DNA of 19,220 nt from Methanosphaera sp. rholeuAM74. Lineage in GTDB: Archaea; Methanobacteriota; Methanobacteria; Methanobacteriales; Methanobacteriaceae. This document shows positions 7,011-14,899 of the stretch, one piece after another (positions within the stretch are counted from its first letter, which is position 1; each line of letters begins with the position of its first letter). The position numbers were made by a program, and so were the translations under genes. The DNA lies in the NCBI GenBank assembly GCA_003266075.1, contig MUZZ01000025.1, forward strand, positions 1 to 19,220, in the 5' to 3' direction. The notes under the pieces were generated by a model, which had not been told where the DNA came from, ran no database searches, and saw only the letters and a list, made by a program, of their open reading frames with translations.

Positions 7011-8033
7011 TTATAATCGTCTTTTCAAATCATCAATCTCATTTTTCAACTCTTCAATAGTTTTATCCTGTACGTTAATTTCACGTTTTAAATCCTCAAT
7101 TCCAATCTCCCCGTTAGCTTCAGCAGAATCCGTCATTTCTCTTTCTTCCTTAATGACTATTGAAAAGAGAATCATCCCCACAACTGACGAAAATAGCATT
7201 ACAGGATAGATGTTTTTAACATAAGCAAATGAAACATAATCTGGAGTCAACAATATTACTATCAACATCTCAAAACCAGTGAAAAGAAACATCAAAACAA
7301 TAGCTGTGATAGTACTTGGGAATTTTCTGTCATGCCAAATGAAAACAAGGCTTCCAATAATTCCACTAAGTACAGTTGAAATGGCACATGGTAGTGCAGT
7401 AGTCCCCCCCAATGTGAACCTATATGCTCCAGAGATTATGGCCACAGGTATTGCGACAAATGGACCTCCAATCAAACCACTAATCATAACCACCAAACAA
7501 CGGACATTAGCTGGAGCACCATCAATACTCACATACCAATTTGAAGCTAAAACCCCCAAAATCATGAAAATGATTAAGCATAGAAACAGATTTCTTCTAG
7601 TATACTCTCCACGTAAAACCCGTTTAAATGGCTTTAAAACCGTTGCAACAAGAATAAAAATCAGAACTGCACAAAGCATGTTAAACATTTCAAGATATGA
7701 TCCAAAAAATGTTGCAATATCAATCTTACTACCAAAATACGAAGTCATAAGACCTATTACACAAATCATAATCAGATACATTGTTCCGTAAATGGAACTA
7801 TCCCCAAATTCCCTTATTTTAGGTAGTTTCAATGTAACAAACCCTAACATGATGAGAGTTGCTATTGCGGCAGTAACATCAGTAAACAATTCAAAATGAG
7901 TAATATTTAAGCAAGTACCCGAATAATGATTAAATAAACCCGTTATAAGCAGGATATTTGAAAAGATTAATAATGAAAAAAGTACATTCATTTTCAAACA
8001 ATTCTTATTAGTTTTAAATCCTTTTAAATCCAT
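7011..8033 (-). CDS. LytS/YhcK-type 5TM receptor-domain membrane protein without kinase domain
   Basis: 340 residues. Two hydrophobic helices (about 16-33 and 50-70) and more (84-100, 117-135, 148-165) lead into a segment that matches the 5TM-5TMR_LYT sensor domain of LytS-type histidine kinases: ANVRCLVVMISGLIGGP (175-191) followed by YRFTLGGTTALPCAIS (204-219), then further helices at 221-233, 241-262 and 276-294. In bacterial LytS, GAF and kinase domains follow. Here the protein ends in a charged coiled coil (about 312-340, IEDLKREINVQDKTIEELKNE region) with no catalytic domain. AAGGA lies before the ATG. It may pass a signal to a separate partner through the coiled coil, or may be a transport-type protein (both inferred). 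It is probably monocistronic. Confidence 0.75.
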   Translation of the reverse strand: MDLKGFKTNKNCLKMNVLFSLLIFSNILLITGLFNHYSGTCLNITHFELFTDVTAAIATLIMLGFVTLKLPKIREFGDSSIYGTMYLIMICVIGLMTSYFGSKIDIATFFGSYLEMFNMLCAVLIFILVATVLKPFKRVLRGEYTRRNLFLCLIIFMILGVLASNWYVSIDGAPANVRCLVVMISGLIGGPFVAIPVAIISGAYRFTLGGTTALPCAISTVLSGIIGSLVFIWHDRKFPSTITAIVLMFLFTGFEMLIVILLTPDYVSFAYVKNIYPVMLFSSVVGMILFSIVIKEEREMTDSAEANGEIGIEDLKREINVQDKTIEELKNEIDDLKRRL

Positions 8034-8419
8034 AACAATCCTTCAATTAATTATTCTAAAAAAATTCCCAATATATTGGTCTGTCCAGAAATAGGTCTGA
8101 GTCTTGAATAAGTCCATATTTCCTATGATGAAATCTGACATTGTAACATAATATAATCCCAGAATAAATACATATGAGTTTATAATCATACTATACTACG
8201 TTATACTATATATAATTATACCCGGCATGACAAGTACTGATGGGGAATCCTGATAAGTAATCGACACAAGCACTAACAATCAAAAACACACAATAAAAAA
8301 AAATATTGGAACATATACACGTGTTACAAAAAGAGAGAAAACAGAATTTAATCCAACACCCTAAAAATTTTAAAAAAAAAAGAAAAATTAGCTATTCTAG
8401 AATTGAAAAATCATAGTGC
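8034..8419. other. Intergenic region upstream of the LytS-like gene
   Basis: About 386 bases with no ORF or RNA gene that I can support. It contains the upstream region of the LytS-like gene, including several TATA-like stretches around 8181-8220. An 8-base direct repeat ATACTATA occurs at 8188-8195 and 8203-8210. The distal part holds the terminator of the small membrane-protein pair. Confidence 0.5.
8372..8386 (-). terminator. Oligo-T terminator of the paired membrane-protein genes
   Basis: The minus strand reads TTTTTC then ten T within 50 bases of the stop codon of the 92-residue gene. It would end the two-gene transcript. Confidence 0.55.
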
Positions 8420-8698
8420 TTAAAAGTGTATGTTAGGTAAAGCTTCAAGCATTGACTGAATACCTAGAACAAATATGGCAAATCCGCCAATAAACTCGAT
8501 AATCCTAGAATACTTAATAGCTACCTTAGTTCCAAAAGTTCCAATTAACAGCCACATTATGACAACAATAATGCTTAACAAACCCAGAATAACTGGGTCA
8601 ACACATTTAACCGCACCCTGTGATGCAATTACCAAGTTTTCAATGTTACCAAAAATGATTAAACCCCAAAACTCTTTATAATCTGAAATTAATGACAT
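8420..8698 (-). CDS. Small three-helix membrane protein, paralogue B (half-transporter-like)
   Basis: 92 residues with three hydrophobic segments at about 11-29, 36-57 and 66-86. The first contains the polar motif FGNIENL (16-22), and the last has IEFIGGFAIFVLGIQSMLE. It is an ungapped paralogue of the protein encoded just upstream (about 44 identities over 75 positions by hand count). The 3-TM layout with an acidic/Asn motif in helix 1 and a G-rich helix 3 recalls one half of MntP, GDT1/UPF0016, CadD or TerC-like cation exporters, which consist of two inverted 3-TM repeats. I do not recognise the exact family. AGGTGG, overlapping the upstream stop codon, lies five bases before the ATG; the intergenic gap is eight bases. 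Transport function is inferred. Confidence 0.75.
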   Translation of the reverse strand: MSLISDYKEFWGLIIFGNIENLVIASQGAVKCVDPVILGLLSIIVVIMWLLIGTFGTKVAIKYSRIIEFIGGFAIFVLGIQSMLEALPNIHF

Positions 8699-8706
8699 TT
8701 TACCAC

Positions 8707-8994
8707 CTAATCTAGTTCTGGATCTTTGTTGTATCTGAAGGATTCAACCATTGACTGAAGACCTAATATAAATATAGCTAATCCACCAATAAATTCTATC
8801 ACAGCTTGATACTCCATGAAAATGTTAGTACATACAGTTCCTATTACTAACCAGAATATTACAAAAATTAAACTTAATATAGCTAATTTTATAGGGTTAG
8901 CCCCTTTTACGACTCCTTGTGAAGATAAGATTAAGTTTTCAATGTTACCAAAAATTATCAACCAAATAAATGGCAAATAAACGTCTAAAAACAT
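8707..8994 (-). CDS. Small three-helix membrane protein, paralogue A (half-transporter-like)
   Basis: 95 residues from the ATG at 8994. The upstream ATG at 9009 has no ribosome binding site, whereas GGGTGA lies seven bases before the one at 8994, and this start aligns with that of the paralogue. It has three hydrophobic segments. Helix 1 contains FGNIENLILSSQG, and helix 3 IEFIGGLAIFILGLQSM. The C-terminus is charged (NKDPELD). It shares the FGNIENL and IEFIGG..IF.LG.QSM motifs with the downstream protein. Two near-identical half-size proteins in one operon suggest a heterodimeric membrane transporter. A palindrome and TATA box lie 107-155 bases upstream. Substrate unknown. Confidence 0.75.
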   Translation of the reverse strand: MFLDVYLPFIWLIIFGNIENLILSSQGVVKGANPIKLAILSLIFVIFWLVIGTVCTNIFMEYQAVIEFIGGLAIFILGLQSMVESFRYNKDPELD

Positions 8995-9100
8995 TATTTT
9001 TTCACCCATAAAAGTTTTTTATTAGTAAATTAAATAATAGATAATCCGATATTGAAAAATTAACATCCTCTATGATTACTATTAAACATCGACGAATCTT

Positions 9101-9117
9101 ATTGTATACTGTACAAT
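9101..9117. promoter_or_regulatory. Palindromic candidate operator
   Basis: ATTGTA-TACTG-TACAAT is a 6+6 bp perfect inverted repeat with a five-base spacer; the flanks add partial symmetry (AATC on the left, GATT on the right). It lies just downstream of the TATA box at 9141-9149 (minus strand), covering the expected transcription start. That is a typical place for a dimeric repressor to block initiation. Confidence 0.5.
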
Positions 9118-9140
9118 GATTCTGATAATTCCTTGAATTT

Positions 9141-9149
9141 CTATATAAA
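9141..9149 (-). promoter_or_regulatory. TATA box of the membrane-protein pair
   Basis: The minus strand reads TTTATATAG, a good archaeal TATA box. A start 22-27 bases downstream falls at about 9118-9123, next to the palindrome. This implies a 5' leader of around 120 bases. Confidence 0.45.
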
Positions 9150-9450
9150 CATATATTTGCTAGTTAATGGCATTTACTGTATCCAAACTACAATAAGATA
9201 TTATAACCAATTGTAATACATGAATAAATAATAATCATTCATAAAAGTAAATTATGTTTACATAAATATTTATTGTTTAATCTTTTTAATATACTTACCC
9301 ATAATTAAAAAATCCGAAAAACATCCCGATTATGAAAAAACATGACTATGATAATTAATAATACCCTGACTATTTTTATAAAAAAGAACCTGGAAAATAA
9401 AATAAAAACAATGATTATTTAGATAAAAAAAGAATAAATAGAGGAAAACA

Positions 9451-11745
9451 CTATGAAAAGGTTAATGTAGTGTTACCCCTAGCACCATTATAAGAATTTC
9501 TCTCATTAGCAATTAGCACTAATGTATAACTACCTGCACTAATTGTATCTGGAACAACTAACCCAATATCCACAATACCATTTGAAACAGAGTGATAAAT
9601 TGGTTTAGAATTATTAGTTAATACTGTGTTCCCAATTTTTACACTACAATAAGTGTCACCACGGACATTATGACCTTTAAGATCAGTTAATTTACCAGTA
9701 ATCCTAATAGTACGACTATTTGACGTGACCTTATTTAATGTGACCGTCATATTAGCTTTTTTACCATTTAATGTTGCATTAGCATCTAAACGGTTATATC
9801 GTATATTAGAATAGACAGTTGATATGACGTAATCCTTTGCACTGATACCATGAGGTAATGTGAATTTATAACTTGCCACCCCATTTTTAACTAAAACCTT
9901 TACCTGTGAACCATTATTATCCCTGATAGTTTGACCATGGAATTTGAAAATAACCAAACCCGTATTTACTGGTATGGAATCATGAACTTTCGCTGTTAAA
10001 GTGACAACATCATCCATTGCACCACCACTAGGAGTTATAGTCAATGAAAGCGTAGCATTTCTTTTTATCATAGTAATATGTGCATCAGCACTTAGTTTGT
10101 CATTGAAATTAGCACTATCCCTGAATTTTGCAACTAAAGTATAATTAGTCTTAGACCAGCTGGCGGGAACTGTATAGTTAACTGTTGCCCTACCATTTTT
10201 AACTGGGACGTATATTGCTTTATTATTCGAACTGGTTAATGTGACCCCATTTACTTTGAACAAGACATTACCTTCATTTACCAATCCAGACTTAGACGTT
10301 ACTGTAGCAGTAAACATTACATTACCACCATAGACAATTGACATATCATTGACTTTAACATCGACGTTCTGTTTAACGTTTATATGGTAGAGTTTACCTA
10401 AAACAAATATCGTCCTATTAATTAATCCCGTACCAGTTACAGTATTATTGAATACGTTTCCACCCTCGTACAGGGTTGCCTCGTTATCAACATAGATGGC
10501 TCCTCCACGAGCATTATTACCAACAACCCTAGTCTTGAAGAGATTGCTTGTAGCAGTTACTTTACCCATATTAATATATATTGCTCCACCACGTACCGTG
10601 TTAGAATTAATAGAGTTAGCAAATGTATTATCAGTAAGTGTTGAGGTAGCATTCCTGATGAATATAATTCCACCTTGCATTGATGATGCTGTGGACTTTG
10701 TATTGATGTTTGTAAACCTGTTATTCAATAAGTTGCACACACCAATCTCATGATATATTATACCATTATTCTTCTTTGAAGTAGTTGTATTAATGTTATT
10801 GAAGGTTGAGTTAGCTAGTGTCATGTTGGATTCATAATTATCCAGTATTGCACCTCGAATATCATTAGAAGTTTTTAATACCGTGTTAATGAATTTGGTA
10901 TTGTTTATAAGTATTTTAGAGTTTCTGTAACTGTGTATGGAACGACCATTATTGTTTTCAAATTTGTTTCCTGTCATTCTGACATTATCAGCACCTACAA
11001 CATATATTACTGCAGTTTTATCAACATTAGAGTCACTGCTTGCAATGTTCTTATTGAATGTGGAATAGTATATGTTTAAGTTTTCTCCGCCACTATATAT
11101 TGCACCAGACTTGATAGAGGTGTTGTTTGTGAAGACACAATCAAGGATAGTTGTATTTCCCCTGTTAGTGATTGCTCCACCATTAGTTGATGTGCCGACA
11201 TTGTTTATGAATTTACAATTCTTAACAGTCAATGTCGCTGGCATAGACATTGATATTGCTCCACCAGTATCAAGAGAGGTTTTCGTATTCTGTATAGTTA
11301 AATTGTTAACGTTCAAGCTTGAACCTCCACGAAGCACGATAAACTGATACTTCTTCTGTCCATCGATAACAGAGTTCTGACCATTCAATGTCAAATTCTT
11401 ATTCAAGGAGATAGTCTCGGTTATCTTATACGTACCCTTCTGGAGATTTATTGTTAAATTTTTGCTACTTGAAGTCTTAATAGTGTTAACTAGTTGAGAG
11501 TATGTCTTCACAGTAACCGTGTCTGTAGCAGATTTCGTTTGAACATCATTTTTGTCATTCTTTTTTATTGTTTTACTTTCAGTAACAATCTTACTAGCCG
11601 TGTTTTCAACACTATTATCATCTTGTGCTAGCTTATCAGCCAGACTATTGTCTGCATCGTCAATATCTTTTGTAGCTGATACAAGCGTTAGTGAAACTAG
11701 CAATATTGTTAAGACTAAAAATATAGATAAAATCTTTTTATTCAT
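9451..11745 (-). CDS. Adhesin-like secreted protein: beta-helix plus three Ig-like repeats
   Basis: 764 residues. Residues 1-24 are a clear Sec signal peptide (MNKKI, hydrophobic core, LVSA). A linker rich in Asp, Asn, Ser and Lys follows. From about 80 to 450 a right-handed parallel beta-helix is marked by repeated N-x-F-x-N-N rungs and GGAI/GGAIY turns (161-164, 189-192, 386-390, 414-418, with variants at 213-217, 298-300 and 358-361). Three Ig-like repeats of about 100 residues follow (about 460-560, 563-660, 666-764), each with a G-x-V-x-F-K-x-x-G strand or its relative. Many N-x-S/T sites could be glycosylated. Such proteins are abundant in gut Methanobacteriales and are thought to bind host, bacterial or plant surfaces. 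It has no C-terminal membrane helix and ends in a beta strand. GGTGA precedes the ATG; a TATA box lies at 11804-11812. Confidence 0.88.
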   Translation of the reverse strand: MNKKILSIFLVLTILLVSLTLVSATKDIDDADNSLADKLAQDDNSVENTASKIVTESKTIKKNDKNDVQTKSATDTVTVKTYSQLVNTIKTSSSKNLTINLQKGTYKITETISLNKNLTLNGQNSVIDGQKKYQFIVLRGGSSLNVNNLTIQNTKTSLDTGGAISMSMPATLTVKNCKFINNVGTSTNGGAITNRGNTTILDCVFTNNTSIKSGAIYSGGENLNIYYSTFNKNIASSDSNVDKTAVIYVVGADNVRMTGNKFENNNGRSIHSYRNSKILINNTKFINTVLKTSNDIRGAILDNYESNMTLANSTFNNINTTTSKKNNGIIYHEIGVCNLLNNRFTNINTKSTASSMQGGIIFIRNATSTLTDNTFANSINSNTVRGGAIYINMGKVTATSNLFKTRVVGNNARGGAIYVDNEATLYEGGNVFNNTVTGTGLINRTIFVLGKLYHINVKQNVDVKVNDMSIVYGGNVMFTATVTSKSGLVNEGNVLFKVNGVTLTSSNNKAIYVPVKNGRATVNYTVPASWSKTNYTLVAKFRDSANFNDKLSADAHITMIKRNATLSLTITPSGGAMDDVVTLTAKVHDSIPVNTGLVIFKFHGQTIRDNNGSQVKVLVKNGVASYKFTLPHGISAKDYVISTVYSNIRYNRLDANATLNGKKANMTVTLNKVTSNSRTIRITGKLTDLKGHNVRGDTYCSVKIGNTVLTNNSKPIYHSVSNGIVDIGLVVPDTISAGSYTLVLIANERNSYNGARGNTTLTFS

Positions 11746-11803
11746 ATTTATTTCACCAATTAAAAACGCATAATTTTCTTTTATTAGTTAAATTATGTTA
11801 ATA

Positions 11804-11812
11804 TTATTTATA
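11804..11812 (-). promoter_or_regulatory. TATA box of the adhesin-like gene
   Basis: The minus strand reads TATAAATAA about 60 bases before the ATG, which predicts a leader of roughly 35-40 bases that includes the GGTGA ribosome binding site. A second AT-rich box lies at about 11821-11832. Confidence 0.45.
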
Positions 11813-11927
11813 ATCAATGAAATATTTATATTTACTGATAAAAAAAGAAGTATTACCTTTATAGCAATAAAATAAAATAATAAGATGTTTAGAACAAGTT
11901 TTAAGGAAATAATCATATGAAAACTAT

Positions 11928-11941
11928 AAAAAAATGAAAAA
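11928..11941 (-). terminator. Oligo-T terminator of the DUF853 ATPase gene
   Basis: On the minus strand TTTTT and then TTTTTTT follow the stop codon of the ATPase gene within 16-30 bases. No hairpin is needed for archaeal termination. Confidence 0.5.
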
Positions 11942-11956
11942 TGGGAAGTTAAGTAG

Positions 11957-13456
11957 TTAGAATTTTAGTTGCTTAAATAATCCCCTGGTAATCTGTCTTG
12001 TTAACTCTCTTGCCACAGTATTCATGGCAGTCGAAGCCATTTTCTCCATTTCACTTTTCTGTTGTCTTTTAGGAGTGCCAGTACCACTAGTCTTAGAGGA
12101 TGGAGTTTTCTGTGCATCAGGGTTGAAGTCCATATTGTTGTTTACGTTCTCATTAGCACTTGCTGTTTCAATTCTTTGAGCTAAGCATTCATATGCTGAT
12201 TGCCTGTCAAATGCCTCCATATACTTATCCTTATATACAGACATACCAATAATCTCATTTCTGAACTCATCACTAATAGGACTACTATCACTCTGCAGTG
12301 GTATGATGTCTACCTTCTCAACTATGGATGGAACTCCGTCATTATCAAGCATACTCACTAATGCCTGACCTATTGCGAGATTAGTTATTTCATCCAACGT
12401 CTTAAATTCAGGGTTTGGTCTGAATGTTTCCGATGCAACTTTAACAGCCTTCTGTTCCTTCGGAGTGTATGCCCTTAATGCGTGTTGTATCCTATTACCC
12501 AATTGTGAAAGGATAACCTCAGGTATATCAGATGGACTTTGTGATATGAAGTATAACCCTACACCCTTAGACCGTATTAGTCGTATTACCTGTTCAATTT
12601 TCTGATTGAATGATGGTGATAGGTTATCAAACAAGAGGTGTGCTTCATCAAAGAAGAAGACAAATTTAGGTTTATCAAGGTCTCCCACTTCTGGTAGTGT
12701 CTCATATAGATCTGTGAGTAGCCATAATAGGAATGTGGAGTACAAGTCTGGTGAACGTGACAGTTTAACTGCGTCGAGTATGTTTATTATTCCCCTGCCC
12801 TCATCGTCACATGTGATTAAATCATCAAGTTCTAGTGCTGGTTCTCCGAAGAATATGTTTGCACCCTGCTCTTCTAATGTTAGTAGGCTACGTATAATTG
12901 TGTTCGCACTTCTTGTTGAAATTGCACCATAGTCGGATTCGTACTGTGTCCTGTTATCTGTCACATGCTTTATCATTGACTTAAGGTCTTTAATATCTAT
13001 GAGTAGTAATGATTCATTGTCTGCTATCTTAAATACAACATTTAATATGGCTTCCTGTGCCTCTGTCAGGTTAAGTATTTTGGATAGTAGTGTTGGACCC
13101 ATCTGTGAGATTGTCACCCTTATTGGTAATCCTTTTTCGCCAAATAAATCCCAGAACTCTACCGGGTATGATTTGAATTCATATCCCTTACTTTTAAGGT
13201 CGTACTGTTCTATACGCTGGTTGATTTTATCGTTTGCTCCACCAGTCTTTGCTAGTCCTGAAACGTCTCCCTTCATATCTGCCAGAAATACTGGTACACC
13301 CATGTCACTAAATGATTCTGCTAAAGCTTTTAGTGTGATGGTTTTCCCTGTTCCTGTAGCTCCAGCTATTAATCCATGCCTATTAGCCAGTTTTGGTAAT
13401 AAGTAGACACTAGTGGCATCATTTGATCCAACCAGTATTTTATCTTCAAAATACAT
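11957..13456 (-). CDS. HerA/FtsK-superfamily ATPase of the DUF853 (YjgR-like) family
   Basis: 499 residues, the full length of the DUF853 family (E. coli YjgR is about 500). Walker A GATGTGKT is at 32-39 and Walker B FVFFFDEAH at 265-273 with D270 and E271. The family-typical blocks VPVFLADMKGDVSGLA (54-69), YPVEFWDLFGEKGLP (97-111) and ISQSPSDIPEVILSQLGNR (304-322) are all present, as is QHALRAYTPKEQKAV. The C-terminal about 70 residues are Ser/Thr/Lys-rich with a basic helix. The relation to HerA and conjugative ATPases suggests a hexameric DNA or protein translocase, but the family has no established physiological role. GGGTGG precedes the ATG. It lies 14 bases after a small acidic-protein gene, probably its operon partner. 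Confidence 0.92.
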   Translation of the reverse strand: MYFEDKILVGSNDATSVYLLPKLANRHGLIAGATGTGKTITLKALAESFSDMGVPVFLADMKGDVSGLAKTGGANDKINQRIEQYDLKSKGYEFKSYPVEFWDLFGEKGLPIRVTISQMGPTLLSKILNLTEAQEAILNVVFKIADNESLLLIDIKDLKSMIKHVTDNRTQYESDYGAISTRSANTIIRSLLTLEEQGANIFFGEPALELDDLITCDDEGRGIINILDAVKLSRSPDLYSTFLLWLLTDLYETLPEVGDLDKPKFVFFFDEAHLLFDNLSPSFNQKIEQVIRLIRSKGVGLYFISQSPSDIPEVILSQLGNRIQHALRAYTPKEQKAVKVASETFRPNPEFKTLDEITNLAIGQALVSMLDNDGVPSIVEKVDIIPLQSDSSPISDEFRNEIIGMSVYKDKYMEAFDRQSAYECLAQRIETASANENVNNNMDFNPDAQKTPSSKTSGTGTPKRQQKSEMEKMASTAMNTVARELTRQITRGLFKQLKF

Positions 13457-13470
13457 TATTTTCCACCCTC

Positions 13471-13680
13471 TTATTTTTCCTTGTTTTTTAAGTATTTTTC
13501 TAGTAAGTTTTTAGAGTATTCGTCCGTTTCAACATTTCTTAGATATTCATCCAAGTTGTCCTCGGTTACTCCTTTTGGAAATTTGTCTTCCTCTTCATAC
13601 ACGTCATCGTCAGGGATGTTTTCCTGATTATCAATTTCCTTGTCCTTAATCTTGTTGAGTAATTTGTTTGTCTGATTCAT
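13471..13680 (-). CDS. Small acidic protein upstream of the DUF853 ATPase
   Basis: 69 residues, highly charged, without hydrophobic segments and with no recognised family. The middle is acidic (DDDVYEEEDKFP, 24-35), followed by NLDEYLRNVETDEYSKNLLE (42-61), which can form a helix, and a basic end. It probably stays partly disordered. The stop codon is 14 bases before the ATPase start, so the two are co-transcribed. There is no ribosome binding site before the ATG, only TATATATAATACC, and the transcript may be leaderless from an upstream AT-rich box. It may be an adaptor or regulator of the ATPase (inference from position only). Confidence 0.65.
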   Translation of the reverse strand: MNQTNKLLNKIKDKEIDNQENIPDDDVYEEEDKFPKGVTEDNLDEYLRNVETDEYSKNLLEKYLKNKEK

Positions 13681-13767
13681 GGTATTATATATAGTTTTTA
13701 GTAGTGATAATTATTTTTGTCAGATGATTTTTACTAAGAAGTGTGGGAAAAAATCCTGTTTAAGCTA

Positions 13768-14082
13768 TTATAATGATGATAGTATTCCCACGGATTTTGT
13801 GAATGCTGGTTTACCGTTTATCAATAGAACCATTCGTAGTACATCCATTATTTCATCCTTGGTTATTCCATACTCGTTTATTGCATTCTGCATCTGCATC
13901 TTGATTGATGTGCCGTCATTCGTTCCTGCTACTAGTGCTACTGCCACTAGTTTCAAGGTCTTCTCATCCAGTACTTCTGGATTGTATACTTCATCATTCA
14001 TTTGTACTAACATTTTGTAGAGTTCCGGATAGTCATTCTTTAGTACATCCATATATGAACTCATGAATTTAGATTTAGCCAT
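13768..14082 (-). CDS. Carboxymuconolactone decarboxylase (AhpD-like) family protein lacking redox cysteines
   Basis: 104 residues from the ATG at 14082, chosen because GGGTGA lies just before it; an in-frame ATG at 14094 has none. The pattern LDEKTLKLVAVALVAGTND (38-56), then MQNAINEYGITKDEIMDVLRM (64-84), matches the all-helical CMD/AhpD fold, including the G-x-T-x-x-E-I step. AhpD relatives carry a CxxC...H redox site between these blocks. Here the matching stretch (about 54-63) has none, and the whole protein has no cysteine, so peroxidase-reductase activity of the AhpD kind is unlikely. It follows the flavodoxin gene by 16 bases and probably works with it. The substrate is unknown. Confidence 0.8.
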   Translation of the reverse strand: MAKSKFMSSYMDVLKNDYPELYKMLVQMNDEVYNPEVLDEKTLKLVAVALVAGTNDGTSIKMQMQNAINEYGITKDEIMDVLRMVLLINGKPAFTKSVGILSSL

Positions 14083-14098
14083 AGTATCACCCATTTTT

Positions 14099-14563
14099 TT
14101 AGTCTATCCAATCGGATATTGTTTTTTCATTGACATTTGTTGTTAACCTTTTTCCTTCCTTCCACGTGTTGTCTGGATATGCCTCTTTCAAGTCATTTAC
14201 ACATCCTGTTGATCCGGTAGAACCTGACGTTACAAAGGTGTATATTGTCTTGTTTTTGACATTATTTTCCTCCATGAACGTGTTTATTATTCTTGGAGCT
14301 GTATACCACCATACTGGAAAGCCTAGGAGTATAGTGTCGTACTGGCTTATATCTACCTTGGAGTCTATCTCTGGTCTTGAAGCTTTATCATTCATTTCCA
14401 AGCTTGACCTGCTGTTCTGGTCATGCCAGTTTAAATCATCACTAGTATAGCTTTGTTTTGCTACAATTTCATGCAAATCTGAGGCTATTAGTGTGTTTAA
14501 TTTTTCTGCAACCTTTTTTGTCTGTCCACTTGCAGAAAAGTATGCTATTAAAGTTTTCGTCAT
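14099..14563 (-). CDS. Flavodoxin-family protein
   Basis: 154 residues. The N-terminus TLIAYFSASGQTKKVA (4-19) is the FMN phosphate-binding loop with the S-x-S-G-x-T motif at 10-15. The second FMN-contact region LLGFPVWWYTAPRIINTF (79-96) and the third VTSGSTGSTG (111-120) are also present, with the WW pair stacking near the flavin in this subfamily (Flavodoxin_4). It probably carries electrons or acts as a small FMN reductase in the cytoplasm. GGTGGT lies ten bases before the ATG. The downstream CMD-like gene begins a few bases after its stop, so they form an operon. The partner redox proteins are not shown here. Confidence 0.9.
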   Translation of the reverse strand: MTKTLIAYFSASGQTKKVAEKLNTLIASDLHEIVAKQSYTSDDLNWHDQNSRSSLEMNDKASRPEIDSKVDISQYDTILLGFPVWWYTAPRIINTFMEENNVKNKTIYTFVTSGSTGSTGCVNDLKEAYPDNTWKEGKRLTTNVNEKTISDWID

Positions 14564-14899
14564 ATAATATCAGACCACCTTATTTCATGATTAATAGTTA
14601 TGATAACCCACCATATAAATGTATTGAATATCTAGTGATATAAGCAATTAATGATTCAAAGTTTAATATGAACGTAATTTATAATATAAGGTGTGGAATG
14701 TATTGTTAATACTGAATAAACCAAGATTAGCTCTTATTTTTTAGAACAAGTATTGTATTACTTATTTTATTAACAGGTTAAATCCTAAAAACTATATATT
14801 AGATATGATAAATATATATTTGTAATATAATGGAGTAATTTAAGAAGAAACTGTTATAAACAATAATATTAAAAGATTAAAAAAAGGTTGATGATTCAT
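14564..14899. other. Divergent intergenic region between flavodoxin and the Ig-like membrane protein gene
   Basis: About 336 very AT-rich bases with promoters for both genes. On the plus strand, TATA-like boxes at about 14790-14800 and 14809-14820 precede the membrane-protein gene by 80-110 bases. No ORF, RNA gene or clear repeat was found. Confidence 0.45.

Larger units (their letters stand above)
8995..9450. other. Intergenic region: promoter of the membrane-protein pair and 3' end of the adhesin transcript
   Basis: About 456 bases without a supported gene. From the adhesin side (right) it holds T-rich minus-strand sequence near 9408-9440 that may end the adhesin transcript. From the left it holds the long 5' region (about 120 bases) of the membrane-protein pair, with the TATA box and palindrome listed separately. 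I looked for a riboswitch-like fold in the leader and could not establish one. Confidence 0.5.

Noticed and set aside
7279..7791. 170-codon plus-strand open frame
   Set aside because: It lies wholly opposite the LytS-like gene, has no ribosome binding site, and its translation shows no domain pattern; it is a shadow of the real gene.
8188..8210. ATACTATA direct repeat as a regulatory site
   Set aside because: Two copies with a 15-base period in a very AT-rich stretch are expected by chance; listed only within the intergenic entry.
12606..13406. Plus-strand open frames of 108 and 135 codons
   Set aside because: Both are opposite the DUF853 ATPase gene, and their Ser-rich translations are typical antisense shadows.
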